A stretch of 64,000 nt of DNA from Angelobacter sp036557225 (lineage in GTDB: Bacteria; Acidobacteriota; Terriglobia; Terriglobales; Acidobacteriaceae): assembly GCA_036557225.1 (NCBI GenBank), contig DATBHX010000035.1, positions 1 to 64,000 of the forward strand. The letters are read 5' to 3'. Below, piece after piece: positions 41,363 to 50,517 of this stretch. Below the pieces are notes generated by a model. The model worked only from the letters and a program-made list of their open reading frames with translations. It was not told the origin of the DNA and ran no database searches. A program made the translations under genes and the position numbers. How positions within the stretch are numbered: position 1 is the first letter of the stretch; each line of letters opens with the position of its first letter.

Positions 41363-42409
41363 TTACTGCGGTGTTGTGTTTGGAACCAACTGGGCGGCGG
41401 ACACACCTGCCTCGCCTTCCGCGGTTGAGACCAGCTTGAGCGTCCATCCTCCACCGAGGGGCCGAGGGTGCAGGTGGGCAAAGATCTCATCTCCGTCGCG
41501 TGCGGTGAAGGACACTGGCTCTTCCTTGTCCATTTGGCACTTGTGTTCTCCGGCGGCAAGGGCCACCACCACGTACTGCCGCTCCCCGATCTGCATCTGC
41601 TCCTGACCGTCACAGGAGATGGATCGCCGGTCTGATTTATGGTCCTGGCCTCGATAGATCGATAGCAGAGCTCCGGAGTTCATCTTGGGACGCAATGCCT
41701 GTGCCTGCTCCACCTCGGCGGTGTTCAGCATGATCGCACCCTGGATGAAGCTGGCAATCGTGGTCCCTGCGGGAATCCAACTCTTCGGATCATCGGGTTT
41801 CGGCGGGTTGTGGCGTGAAGTGTGGCGGTCAGCATTGGCCTCTGGGTCGGGTGTGGCCATCCGGGACAGGAACGGAGTGATTTTGTCGGGAAGCACCTTC
41901 GTCCCCTGGCCATCCGGGACCACCTTCACATGAAAGCGGCCGGAGCCGCCAGTTTTGAAAGCGCGCAACGGAATCTCTATGCCATTGATGCTCTTGATCC
42001 AATCCAGGCGGAGGAACAGGCCGGTTTCCGATGCCTTTTGCCCGGACGACATGAGAGGAGCAACCACATCAACAATTGTGGCCTGCGCGAGCGCGCCTTT
42101 CGTGATGACGATATGCGCGCCAATCCGGACATCGGCCACGGACACCAAATGCACTGTATCACCAGGCTGGACCTGCCCAGGAACCTGGCCTGGAAGAGGC
42201 GACTTTTTAACTGCCTGCCCCCAGACGTCTTGCGCAAAACGCAACTGGATCGGCGTGCCATCGGGAACAACAATGTTTTGCTCTGCCTGGTTTTGATTTG
42301 GATGGTAAAGCGCCGGCGGGCCGATTGCATTCGCGGTGCCCGGCGTTGACGCGATCAGCAAAATCATGCCCAGAATAGCGCACCGTGAGTAAAGCCACGC
42401 TGTCTGCAT
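41363..42409 (-). CDS. hypothetical secreted protein
   Basis: Protein of 348 residues from MQTAWLYSRCAILGMILLIA, a signal peptide ending GTANA; a longer frame adds 33 residues unlike a leader. The mature part has two similar beta-rich segments (GTPIQLRFAQDVWG...GDTVHLVSVADVRIGAHIVI and a C-terminal domain with CDGQEQMQIGERQYVVVAL). The first resembles domains found in acidobacterial envelope proteins with PDGTPIQLRF; I cannot name the family. It is 106 bp downstream of metG on the same strand. Confidence 0.7.
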   Translation of the reverse strand: MQTAWLYSRCAILGMILLIASTPGTANAIGPPALYHPNQNQAEQNIVVPDGTPIQLRFAQDVWGQAVKKSPLPGQVPGQVQPGDTVHLVSVADVRIGAHIVITKGALAQATIVDVVAPLMSSGQKASETGLFLRLDWIKSINGIEIPLRAFKTGGSGRFHVKVVPDGQGTKVLPDKITPFLSRMATPDPEANADRHTSRHNPPKPDDPKSWIPAGTTIASFIQGAIMLNTAEVEQAQALRPKMNSGALLSIYRGQDHKSDRRSISCDGQEQMQIGERQYVVVALAAGEHKCQMDKEEPVSFTARDGDEIFAHLHPRPLGGGWTLKLVSTAEGEAGVSAAQLVPNTTPQ

Positions 42410-42514
42410 CCCGGCTAAGATAGCAGAACTTCCAGGGAAGAAGAATGCTGAATGCGAAGAGGGCGATCGATCTCTGGATCTCCGGTCCAGGAGAAGATCG
42501 CCGGGCAAGGGATA

Positions 42515-44578
42515 CTATTTCAGCTTCGCGCCGATCGGCACGTCTTCCAGGAACCCCGCCAGCACCGGCTTGCCGTCTTCACCGACAGAGGCGGCGACGA
42601 TCATGCCGTTGGATTCCAGTCCGCGCAGCTTGCGCGGCTGTAAGTTGGCGACGATGACAACTTTGCGTCCGACCAGTTCTTCCGGTTTATAGGCGAGCGC
42701 AATACCGGCCACCAGCTGCCGGACCTCCGTGCCTATGTCGACTTCAAGACGGAGTAGTTTGTCTGCGCCTTTTACTTTTTCGGCGACCTTCACCTGGCCC
42801 ACGCGCAGCTCGACCTTCAGGAAATCCTCGATCGAGATCTTGCCGTCGGCGACCGCTGGCGCTGCTTTGGCAGCGGGTGCAGCTTCGGTGGGTCCATGCG
42901 CAGCCTGTGTTGCCGGCTGCCCGGGACGTGCGCCTTCGCCGGCGGGCGTGGAAGTTGGGGCCGTTGATGCGGAGACAGCTTGAGCAGCTCGCTCCTGTTC
43001 CATCTGTTGCATCCTCTCGATGTGAGTTTTATCGGCGCGGGGGAAAACCGGTTCCACCTTGCCGAGTTTACTGCCCAGCGGTAATTGTCCCCACTTGAGG
43101 CCGGCCAACTGGAATTTGCTGATATCACCGAGCGCCAGCTGGTTCCAGATTTTGCCGGTCGACTCCGGCAGCACTGGGTGCGCCAGCGCGGTCACAATGC
43201 GCAGCGCTTCTGCCGCCGTATAAAGAATGGTGGCCAGCCGTGCCTTGTTCTCCTCGCCTTCTTTTTCGGCGACGATCCAGGGCTCTTCATCCACCAGGTA
43301 TTTGTTCACCGCACCCACCAGCGACCACGCCACTTCCAGGGCCTTAGAGAACTGGTAATCGTCAAAGAGCTCTCCAAACTCTTCGATGGCGGCGAGCGCA
43401 TGCTCCTTGATGACGTCATCGCTGCCGCGGCGTGCGACCGTAGGCGAAGGATAGGGCACATTGCCGTTGAAATAACGGTTGATCATAGTCAGCGTGCGGC
43501 TGGCCAGGTTGCCGTAATCGTTGGCGAGATCGGAGTTGTAGCGCTGCACCAGCGCGTCAAAGCTGAAAGAGCCGTCGCTGCCGAAGACAACTTCGCGCAG
43601 CAGGAAATAGCGCAGCGCATCATTACCCATTACGTCGATGACCGAATCCGCGCGCACAATATTGCCGCGCGTTTTGGACATCTTGCTCTCTTCAAACAGC
43701 AGCCAGCCATGCGCGATCACTGACTTTGGCAGCGGCAGTTCGGCAGCCATGAGGAACGCCGGCCAATAGACGCAGTGGAAACGGATGATCTCCTTGCCGA
43801 TCATGTGCACGTCGGCGGGCCAGTAACGCTCGAACATCTTCTGCTCTGCTTCTTCTTTTCCACCCAGGCCCACGGCGGTGCAGTAGTTGCTGAGCGCATC
43901 AAGCCACACATACATCACATGCTTGGGATCGCCCGGAACCGGAATGCCCCACTTGAACGTGCTGCGGCTGATGGAGAGATCGCGCAGCCCGCTCTTGACG
44001 AAGGCGATGACTTCATTACGCCGCGTCTCCGGCCGGATGAAGCCGGGGTTCTGCTGATAGTGCGCCAACAGCTTGTCCGCAAAAGCCGAGAGCTTGAAGT
44101 AATAGTTCTCTTCGCTCACTGTCTCGGTTGGCCGGCCGCACTCGGGGCAGGGCGCGCCCGGGCCAACATCAACATAAAGCTCGTCAGCGACACAGTACTG
44201 GCCGGTGTACGTGCCTTTATAGATGAAGCCTTTTTCCTGGATACGCTTCCACAGCTCCTGCGCACCGCGCTTATGCCGGGGCTCGGTGGTGCGGATGTAG
44301 TCATCGTAGGTGATGCCCATCTTGTCAAAGAGGGCGCGGAACTCGGCTGAGATCTTGTCCACCCACTTCTGTGGCGGAGTCTGGGCCTCGCCGGCAGAGC
44401 GTTCGATCTTCTGGCCGTGCTCGTCCGTACCGGTGAGAAAACGAGTATCAATGCCCAGCATGCGCTTGCGCCGTGCAATGGCGTCGCAAACCAGCGTGGT
44501 GTAAGCGTGGCCGATATGCGGCCGCGCGTTCACGTAATAAATGGGCGTGGTGATGTAGAACTTTTTGCCCTTATCCAT
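42515..44578 (-). CDS. metG: methionyl-tRNA synthetase
   Basis: Class I synthetase of 687 residues. The nucleotide site is NARPHIGHAYTT near residue 18 and KMSKTRGNIV near residue 298. The zinc-knuckle CxxC pair is partly present (APCPECGRPTETV gives one CxxC; YCVADE supplies one upstream Cys), so it binds at most one zinc in a variant way. An Ala/Pro-rich linker (about 535-585) leads to the C-terminal tRNA-binding domain (VELRVGQVKVAEKVKGADKL). A copy of its last 35 codons survives at 38473-38594. Its ATG overlaps the end of larC by eight bases. Confidence 0.96.
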   Translation of the reverse strand: MDKGKKFYITTPIYYVNARPHIGHAYTTLVCDAIARRKRMLGIDTRFLTGTDEHGQKIERSAGEAQTPPQKWVDKISAEFRALFDKMGITYDDYIRTTEPRHKRGAQELWKRIQEKGFIYKGTYTGQYCVADELYVDVGPGAPCPECGRPTETVSEENYYFKLSAFADKLLAHYQQNPGFIRPETRRNEVIAFVKSGLRDLSISRSTFKWGIPVPGDPKHVMYVWLDALSNYCTAVGLGGKEEAEQKMFERYWPADVHMIGKEIIRFHCVYWPAFLMAAELPLPKSVIAHGWLLFEESKMSKTRGNIVRADSVIDVMGNDALRYFLLREVVFGSDGSFSFDALVQRYNSDLANDYGNLASRTLTMINRYFNGNVPYPSPTVARRGSDDVIKEHALAAIEEFGELFDDYQFSKALEVAWSLVGAVNKYLVDEEPWIVAEKEGEENKARLATILYTAAEALRIVTALAHPVLPESTGKIWNQLALGDISKFQLAGLKWGQLPLGSKLGKVEPVFPRADKTHIERMQQMEQERAAQAVSASTAPTSTPAGEGARPGQPATQAAHGPTEAAPAAKAAPAVADGKISIEDFLKVELRVGQVKVAEKVKGADKLLRLEVDIGTEVRQLVAGIALAYKPEELVGRKVVIVANLQPRKLRGLESNGMIVAASVGEDGKPVLAGFLEDVPIGAKLK

Positions 44579-45929
44579 TGTTTCGATCCAAGTAAACTTT
44601 GATAGCTTCCTGCATGACCGCCTTCAGCGGCACGTTTTGTTCCTGGGCGATACGCCGGCAATCCTCGTACTCTGGAGCGTAGTTGCTGATGCTGCCGTTG
44701 AGGTTGGCCAGCTTCATGCGAACTTCTCCCCATTTTGTTGTGACGTTCACATGGCGGCGCGCCAGCGCGGCCCGCGTCTCCTGCCGCATACGAACGCCCA
44801 AAGTCGTGGTTTCGGACAAAATCATTCGCGTCAGGCGCTGGCTGTCTTCCGGTCGGCACAGGACGGTCAACAGTATGCCGGGGCGGTTCTTCTTCATCTG
44901 TAAAGAAGTTCCGAAGGCATCGAGCGCGCCCTGCTGCAGGGCCTGCTCCATCACGTAGCCAAAAACCTGCGGAGACATATCGTCGACGTTCGCTTCCAGC
45001 ACACTGATCTCTTCCACTGGAAAAGGTGACTTTTCAATCCCGGCCGTTTCACCAATTGTGAGACGAACAACATTGGGAAAGTTCTTGAAGTTTCGCGTGC
45101 CTGCGCCGTAGGCCGTCTTCTGCGGCTTGATGGCAGGGAAATTCGTGTATCGCGAAGCCAGCACGCTCACAATGGCTGCGCCGGTGGGCGTGACCAGCTC
45201 CTTTTGAATTTCGCCGGAATAGACCGGAGCATTCTTCAACAGCTCGAGTGTGGCCGGAGCTGGGATAGGAAAAGTGCCGTGTGCGCAAACCACAGTCCCG
45301 CCGCCGACGTTCAATGGCGAGCAAACCCATTCATCCACGCCCAATGCCTCCGCGCCGACCGAGGCGCAGACAATATCGACAATGGCGTCAATCGCGCCGA
45401 CCTCGTGAAAGTGGATTCTCTCGATATCGCTGTTGTGTACCCTGGCTTCCGCCGCGCCAAGTGTTTCAAAAATCTTGATCGCTCGATCTTTCGTTGGCTG
45501 GCTGATTGCGGCCTGGTTGATGATCTGGCGAATCTCTTTCAGGCCGCGATGCGAGTGGCTGTGTTCTGAGCCGTGTTCGTGCGAATGGCCGTGCTCGCCC
45601 GCGTGGGAGTGTGAATGAGAATGCCGGTGATCGTGGGAATGCCCATGCGAGCTGGCGTGCTCGTGGTTGTGGGAGTGCGAGTGGGCCGTTTTGCCGTCTT
45701 TTTCCCAGAATTCTTCGCGCGGCAGCTCTTTTTCGCCCGCGGCAATCACGTCGAGTTTGGTGGCGCTGATGCCGCTACGGTCAACGCGAGAGATTTCCAG
45801 GCGCGCGTCCACTCCCAGGGCTTCGACCGTGCGGGTGAAGACCTCGGGTGGAACTCCAGCGTCAAGCAGGGCGCCGAGGAACATGTCGCCACTGATACCG
45901 GAAAAGCATTCTAAGTAAGCGATGCGCAT
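44571..45929 (-). CDS. larC: nickel-pincer cofactor biosynthesis protein LarC
   Basis: CTP-dependent cyclometallase that inserts nickel into the pincer cofactor of lactate racemase-type enzymes. The protein of 452 residues starts MRIAYLECFSGISGDMFLGA, has a histidine-rich stretch at about residues 82-128 suited to nickel binding, then IHFHEVGAIDAIVDIV and LVTPTGAAIVSVLA, and NVDDMSPQVFGYVMEQAL in the C-terminal part. Unlike the Lactobacillus gene, no frameshift is needed: both halves are in one frame. larB, larE and a racemase are not in the window. It overlaps metG by eight bases. Confidence 0.92.
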   Translation of the reverse strand: MRIAYLECFSGISGDMFLGALLDAGVPPEVFTRTVEALGVDARLEISRVDRSGISATKLDVIAAGEKELPREEFWEKDGKTAHSHSHNHEHASSHGHSHDHRHSHSHSHAGEHGHSHEHGSEHSHSHRGLKEIRQIINQAAISQPTKDRAIKIFETLGAAEARVHNSDIERIHFHEVGAIDAIVDIVCASVGAEALGVDEWVCSPLNVGGGTVVCAHGTFPIPAPATLELLKNAPVYSGEIQKELVTPTGAAIVSVLASRYTNFPAIKPQKTAYGAGTRNFKNFPNVVRLTIGETAGIEKSPFPVEEISVLEANVDDMSPQVFGYVMEQALQQGALDAFGTSLQMKKNRPGILLTVLCRPEDSQRLTRMILSETTTLGVRMRQETRAALARRHVNVTTKWGEVRMKLANLNGSISNYAPEYEDCRRIAQEQNVPLKAVMQEAIKVYLDRNNG

Positions 45930-45997
45930 GAAAAGCTAAGCTCAATGAAAAGAAGGTGATCTGGAACGAAAAGTCTTCCGACCGTAATATCTTAAGA

Positions 45998-46052
45998 GAT
46001 CCTTCGCTATGCTCAGGATTTCGCCTGCAGGCTCCCGCTTCGCTCACGCCTG
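45998..46052. repeat. GATCCTTCGC / CTCAGGATTTCG dispersed repeat
   Basis: GATCCTTCGCTATGCTCAGG followed by ATTTCGCCTGCAGGCTCCCG and CTTCGCTCACGCC matches, with changes, the unit between argF and argG. It lies in the 273-bp divergent gap between larC and argS, which otherwise holds only the presumed argS promoter. Confidence 0.6.
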
Positions 46053-46124
46053 CAAAGCAGCTCAAATTTCCATCATAGGTTCGTCCGGGCGTTGCGTCAA
46101 ACCGCTTCAGTTGTGAACGTTTGT

Positions 46125-46130
46125 TATAAT
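46125..46130 (+). promoter_or_regulatory. possible -10 element of argS
   Basis: A perfect TATAAT 72 bases before the argS start in the divergent gap. No good TTGACA-like hexamer is seen at the right distance, so the call rests on the -10 alone. Confidence 0.4.
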
Positions 46131-46202
46131 CGCCTTTTCCGTCAGCAACTTACGGCATGAAGTCAGCTCTGGCCGCCAATCTCAAAAGCCAAAGGCAAAC
46201 TC

Positions 46203-48170
46203 TTGTATCTGGAACTACAGCAGCAGCTTATCCAGCGCGTCCGCGATCTTCTGCAACGCCAGTATGACGTTGAATTGCCGCGCATCGTGGTAGACCAGCC
46301 GCCCAAAGTGGGTCTGGGCGAGTATGCACTGCCGCTGAGCTTTGAGCTGGCAAAAAAGCTGCGCAAGCCGCCGCGTAAGATCGCCGAAGAGATTGTCGCG
46401 GCACTGGGCGAGGTTCCAGGCTTCGAGAAGTTTGAGGTCGCCGGCGCGGGCTACATCAATGGCCGGCTCGATCGCCAGGTAGCGGCACGGATGGTGCTCT
46501 CGCCCGAACGCTCGACGAAAACTGGCTCTGCTGCGGGAAAGAAAATTCTGGTCGAGCACACCAGCATTAACCCGAACAAGGCAGCGCACGTCGGGCATCT
46601 GCGTAACTCGATTCTGGGCGATACGTTTGTACGTTTGCTGCAGGCCGCAGGCGCGAAAGTTGACGTGCAGAACTATATCGACAACACCGGCGTGCAGGTT
46701 GCCGACGTGGTGGTGGGCTTTCTATATCTGGAGAAAAAGGGAAAGAGCGAAATTGAAGCGCTGATTGCCGACAGCGGGCCGCCGCCGCGGTCGTTCGACT
46801 ATTACTGCTGGGACCTCTACGCTCGCGTGTCGCAATGGTATGAAGAGAGCAAGGACAACCTGAAGCTGCGCCTGCAGACGCTGCACGATATCGAGAAAGG
46901 CGGGAACGAAGCGGCGGAGATTGGCAAGCTGATTTCCAATGCCATCATCCGCCGGCATCTGGAGACCATGGAGCGCCTTGGCATTGAGTACGATTTTCTG
47001 CCGCAGGAAAGCGAGATTCTCCATCTGCACTTCTGGGAGCTGGCTTTTGAACAACTGAAGCAGAAAGGCGTGCTCTACTTCGAAACCGAGGGCAAAAACA
47101 AAGGCTGCTGGGTGATGAAGCGGGCGGGCAGCAAAGCTGCCGCAGAAGGAACGGAAGGCCCGGACGAAGATGCCAAGGTGATTGTGCGATCCAATAACAC
47201 GGTGACCTATGTCGGGAAAGACATTGCTTATCACCTGTGGAAGTTTGGGCTGCTGGGAAAAGACTTTGGCTATCAGCGGTTCTATCACTATCCCGGGGGA
47301 CGGCAGGTTTGGATTTCCGCCGAGAGCGGTGAGGCCGATCATCCACACTTTGGCGGGGTCAATGCGATCTATAACGTGATCGACTCGCGCCAGGAGGACC
47401 CGCAGAATAACGTGATTGAAGCGCTGCGGGGCATGGGCTATGCGGAGCAGGCGGACAACCAGCATCATTTTTCGTACGCGTTTGTTGTCCTGACGCCGCG
47501 TTGCGCGGAAGAGCTGGGCTACGAACTTTCCGCGGAGGACAAGGAACGGCCGTTCATTGAGATCTCCGGCCGCAAGGGCTTTGGCGTGAAGGCGGACGAC
47601 CTGATCGATGCCTTGATCGCCGCAGCGCAAAAAGAAGTGGATACGCGCCATCCGGAGATGAGCGAAAGCGAACGCCGCGGGGTGGCTACGCAAATTGCAA
47701 TCGGCGCGCTGCGCTACTTCATGCTCAAGTTCACCAAAGGTTCAGTCATCGCTTTTGATTTCAAAGAAGCGCTGAGCTTTGAAGGCGAGACCGGCCCGTA
47801 TGCGCAGTATGCCATTGTGCGAGCGACCAATATATTTCGCAAGACTGGTCAGAGCGCGGAAGAAATTCTTGGCAGCGAAACTGATCTGCGGTTCCTGAAA
47901 GAAGACGACGAGCTATGGGAGCTGTGGCTGCGCGCCGGGCAGCTCTCCAACATGGTGGAGCAGTGCATCAGCACTGCCGAGCCGGCGTACGCGGCAAAAT
48001 ACGCCTTTCAACTGGCGCAGCAGTTCAACAATTTCTACCATCAGCACCACATCCTCACCGAAACAGATGAAGCGCGGAAGGGCTTCCTTCTGGCAACGGC
48101 CGCCGTGGTGCGGCGCGCTCTAATCGAGAGCCTGGCACTGATGGGAATTGAAGCCCCGCCGGTGATGTAA
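46203..48170 (+). CDS. argS: arginyl-tRNA synthetase
   Basis: Class I synthetase of 655 residues. The N-terminal Add1 domain is followed by the HIGH-type motif in NPNKAAHVGHLRNSILGDTF near residue 130, the DNTGVQVADVV segment, and GEAD with HPHFGG. The KMSKS loop is replaced by KGFGVKADDL, as usual in ArgS, and the C-terminal DALR domain contains RYFMLKF and FEGETGPYAQYAIVRATNI. It starts with TTG at 46203, preceded by AAAGG; an ATG at 46157 is out of frame and a stop lies in frame just after it. It stands apart from the arg operon. Confidence 0.96.
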   Translation: MYLELQQQLIQRVRDLLQRQYDVELPRIVVDQPPKVGLGEYALPLSFELAKKLRKPPRKIAEEIVAALGEVPGFEKFEVAGAGYINGRLDRQVAARMVLSPERSTKTGSAAGKKILVEHTSINPNKAAHVGHLRNSILGDTFVRLLQAAGAKVDVQNYIDNTGVQVADVVVGFLYLEKKGKSEIEALIADSGPPPRSFDYYCWDLYARVSQWYEESKDNLKLRLQTLHDIEKGGNEAAEIGKLISNAIIRRHLETMERLGIEYDFLPQESEILHLHFWELAFEQLKQKGVLYFETEGKNKGCWVMKRAGSKAAAEGTEGPDEDAKVIVRSNNTVTYVGKDIAYHLWKFGLLGKDFGYQRFYHYPGGRQVWISAESGEADHPHFGGVNAIYNVIDSRQEDPQNNVIEALRGMGYAEQADNQHHFSYAFVVLTPRCAEELGYELSAEDKERPFIEISGRKGFGVKADDLIDALIAAAQKEVDTRHPEMSESERRGVATQIAIGALRYFMLKFTKGSVIAFDFKEALSFEGETGPYAQYAIVRATNIFRKTGQSAEEILGSETDLRFLKEDDELWELWLRAGQLSNMVEQCISTAEPAYAAKYAFQLAQQFNNFYHQHHILTETDEARKGFLLATAAVVRRALIESLALMGIEAPPVM

Positions 48171-48305
48171 GCCAGCAGCTGCCTGCGCTGCAATCGCAAA
48201 ACAATTCCTGAAAGATATCGATCTCAAGAAAACGCGGGAACGCCGTGTGTTCAAAGCCCGACTGCGTTCCCGCCGTGATTGATTGTATTTGTTGAAGCCT
48301 TCCGC

Positions 48306-48968
48306 TTAGTGTCTGGTGATCTCAATGCTCGAGCTGTGGTTGACGCCTACGGTGGCAGCAGAGCTTGAGACCGGCACTCCGAACAGCGATCCCTGAACAT
48401 TGGCCGAGCCACTGTCAGAGCTGGAGTGAATGAGCGTAGTCACCGGACCGACAATGTCCTCTTCCACATGGTTCAGGATTTTGGTTGCCTGGATGCCGTT
48501 CTCCTGGAACTCCAGATGGATTACGCCGAGAGGGGCCGTGGTGCAGACCACGGTTAGCTGGTTCAGGTCAACCGTGCAGGTCTCGCTGGATGTGAGAGAC
48601 GGATCGAGCGTGCTGGTGTCGAGGTTGAGCACCAGACTCTTTGTGTTGTTCCCGGTAAAGGCGCTGTTGGGAATCTCGCCGAAGATGCTGGTGAAGGTTT
48701 CGCTATTGTTATCGTCCGAGAGCTGGAATGAAGTGAAGTTGATGAATGTGCTGGCGGGTGAGGTTGAACTCGAGCCGCGAGAAATGTTGACGTTAAAACT
48801 CGCACCCGGACCGATAGAAGCGGAGGCGCTGGCAAACGCGCCATCCTGGGTAAACTTCATGCTCTTACGGCCATGCTCATCCTGGTCCTTATCATGATCG
48901 TGCTTGTCATGGGCCACAGCTGAGAGGGCAAAGAAAAGAATTACTGCGCTGGCAAACAACCGTTTCAT
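48306..48968 (-). CDS. hypothetical secreted protein
   Basis: Protein of 220 residues with signal peptide MKRLFASAVILFFALSAVAH and a His/Asp-rich start of the mature chain (HDKHDHDKDQDEHG) that could bind metal. The rest is Ser/Thr-rich and beta-like (FINFTSFQLSDDNNSETFTS, CTVDLNQLTVVCTTAPLG with one Cys pair). No known domain. A GGAGAAAGT ribosome site precedes the ATG. Transcribed divergently from the RsbU-type gene. Confidence 0.72.
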   Translation of the reverse strand: MKRLFASAVILFFALSAVAHDKHDHDKDQDEHGRKSMKFTQDGAFASASASIGPGASFNVNISRGSSSTSPASTFINFTSFQLSDDNNSETFTSIFGEIPNSAFTGNNTKSLVLNLDTSTLDPSLTSSETCTVDLNQLTVVCTTAPLGVIHLEFQENGIQATKILNHVEEDIVGPVTTLIHSSSDSGSANVQGSLFGVPVSSSAATVGVNHSSSIEITRH

Positions 48969-49233
48969 GAGACTTTCTCCTTACTGTCGCTCTGGAGTAA
49001 GGCCGAGGGCTGGGTTGCGAGGGGTAGGAGGGCCACGCGGATTCTCTTCTACGCGAGCTGGTAATGCAATCACGAAGCGCAGAAACGCGGCAACCAGCGG
49101 TTACCACAGTAATGAAACCCGTTGCCGGCCGCAGGCGGGAAAGATCCAGCGGCAATGCCGGACGAGCCACGTTTTCTTGCAGATAGGTGTGCGGCACGAG
49201 CATGGCCGAAGCTGCAGCCTTATAATCATCGCC

Positions 49234-50517
49234 GTGTCCAGTCCGCTTGCTTCCGGAATCGCTGATCCGGGCGTCGATCGCCAGGGCCCGCACCTGCGGA
49301 TGCATACGGTCAACATCTTTGTCCGCGACCAGGAGCGCAGTCTGCGTTTTTACCTGGACCAGTTGGGATTCAATCTGGCATTTGATGTCAAGCTGCAAAC
49401 GGGACAGCGCTGGCTCGCCGTTGCCCCGCCCGATGGCACGGCGGTGCTGAGCCTGATCAAGCCCGAGCCGGAATCTGACCTTGAGAAACTCATTGGCCGG
49501 CACACCGGCGTCGTCTTCGTGACGGACGACGTGGCCGCCAAGTATGTTGAGTGGCGAAAAAATGGAGTTCGCTTTCACCATACGCCACGCTTGCGCCGCG
49601 TGAAGTACGTGCCACATGAGAGCCCGTCGCCCACATTGCTGGGCAAGCAGGAGCCTGTCTGGGGCGGCGTGTTCACGCGATTTGAAGATATCGATGGCAA
49701 TAGCTTTTCCCTGGTCAGCTTTGATGAGATGAATCAACTGGTCGAGGAGCAGCGCCGCGCAGCGGCGGAAAAGGCCGAGGCGGAACGGCGTGCAGCGCAT
49801 GAAATGGAGATCGCGCGCCAAGTGCAGGCGCGTCTTTTTCCGCAGAGCCTGCCGCCGATGAAAACACTCGACTATGCGGGGACCTGCATACAGGCGCAGC
49901 AGGTAGGCGGCGACTATTATGACTTTCTCCATCTGGGGGATGGCCAGCTAGGCCTGGTGCTCGGCGATATTGCGGGCAAGGGAATTGCCGGCGCGCTGCT
50001 GATGGCCAATCTGCAGGCGAACCTGCGCAGCCAGTGCGCCATGGCGCTCGACGAGCCGCAGCGGCTTCTACGGTCTGTCAATCAGCTGTTCTACGACAAT
50101 ACGGCCGACAACGCATACGCCACCCTCTTTTTCGCCGAGTACGACGATCGCACGCAGCGCCTGCGCTACATCAACTGCGGACATCTGCCTGCTTTGCTGG
50201 TAAAGCCGGACGGCGAGGTTGTCCGGCTGGAATCGACTTGCACCGTCCTTGGACTTTTCAACGAGTGGGATTGCGCGATCCGCGAGAGCTGGCTCGCACC
50301 GGGAGATACGCTCGCCATTTATACCGACGGCATCACCGAGGCTTTTGGTGCCACGGAAGAGGAATTTGGAGAGGAACGACTGGTGGCGTGTTTGCGGCGT
50401 TACCGCGAAATGGCGGCGCGCGATCTGCTGACAGCGGTGGTGGATGAGGTAAAGCACTTTCATCCCGGCGAGCAGCATGACGATATTACGTTGATCGTGG
50501 CGCGCGGGCGCGCTTAG
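49234..50517 (+). CDS. VOC-domain / RsbU-type PP2C phosphatase fusion
   Basis: Protein of about 427 residues. Residues about 20-155 form a glyoxalase/bleomycin-resistance (VOC) domain (MHTVNIFVRDQERSLRFYLD, WGGVFTRFEDIDGNSFSLVS). A charged coiled coil follows (about 160-185, EEQRRAAAEKAEAERRAAHE), then a SpoIIE/RsbU-type serine phosphatase: ARQVQARLFPQSLPP, GGDYYDF, GDIAGKGIAGALLMA, LAIYTDGITEA and HDDITLIVAR, with the metal-binding Asp residues intact. The VOC part may sense a small ligand or metal and set phosphatase activity toward an anti-sigma antagonist; this is inference. I prefer GTG 49234, seven bases after a TATAAT and without a ribosome site; ATG 49300 is the alternative. Confidence 0.85.
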   Translation: MSSPLASGIADPGVDRQGPHLRMHTVNIFVRDQERSLRFYLDQLGFNLAFDVKLQTGQRWLAVAPPDGTAVLSLIKPEPESDLEKLIGRHTGVVFVTDDVAAKYVEWRKNGVRFHHTPRLRRVKYVPHESPSPTLLGKQEPVWGGVFTRFEDIDGNSFSLVSFDEMNQLVEEQRRAAAEKAEAERRAAHEMEIARQVQARLFPQSLPPMKTLDYAGTCIQAQQVGGDYYDFLHLGDGQLGLVLGDIAGKGIAGALLMANLQANLRSQCAMALDEPQRLLRSVNQLFYDNTADNAYATLFFAEYDDRTQRLRYINCGHLPALLVKPDGEVVRLESTCTVLGLFNEWDCAIRESWLAPGDTLAIYTDGITEAFGATEEEFGEERLVACLRRYREMAARDLLTAVVDEVKHFHPGEQHDDITLIVARGRA

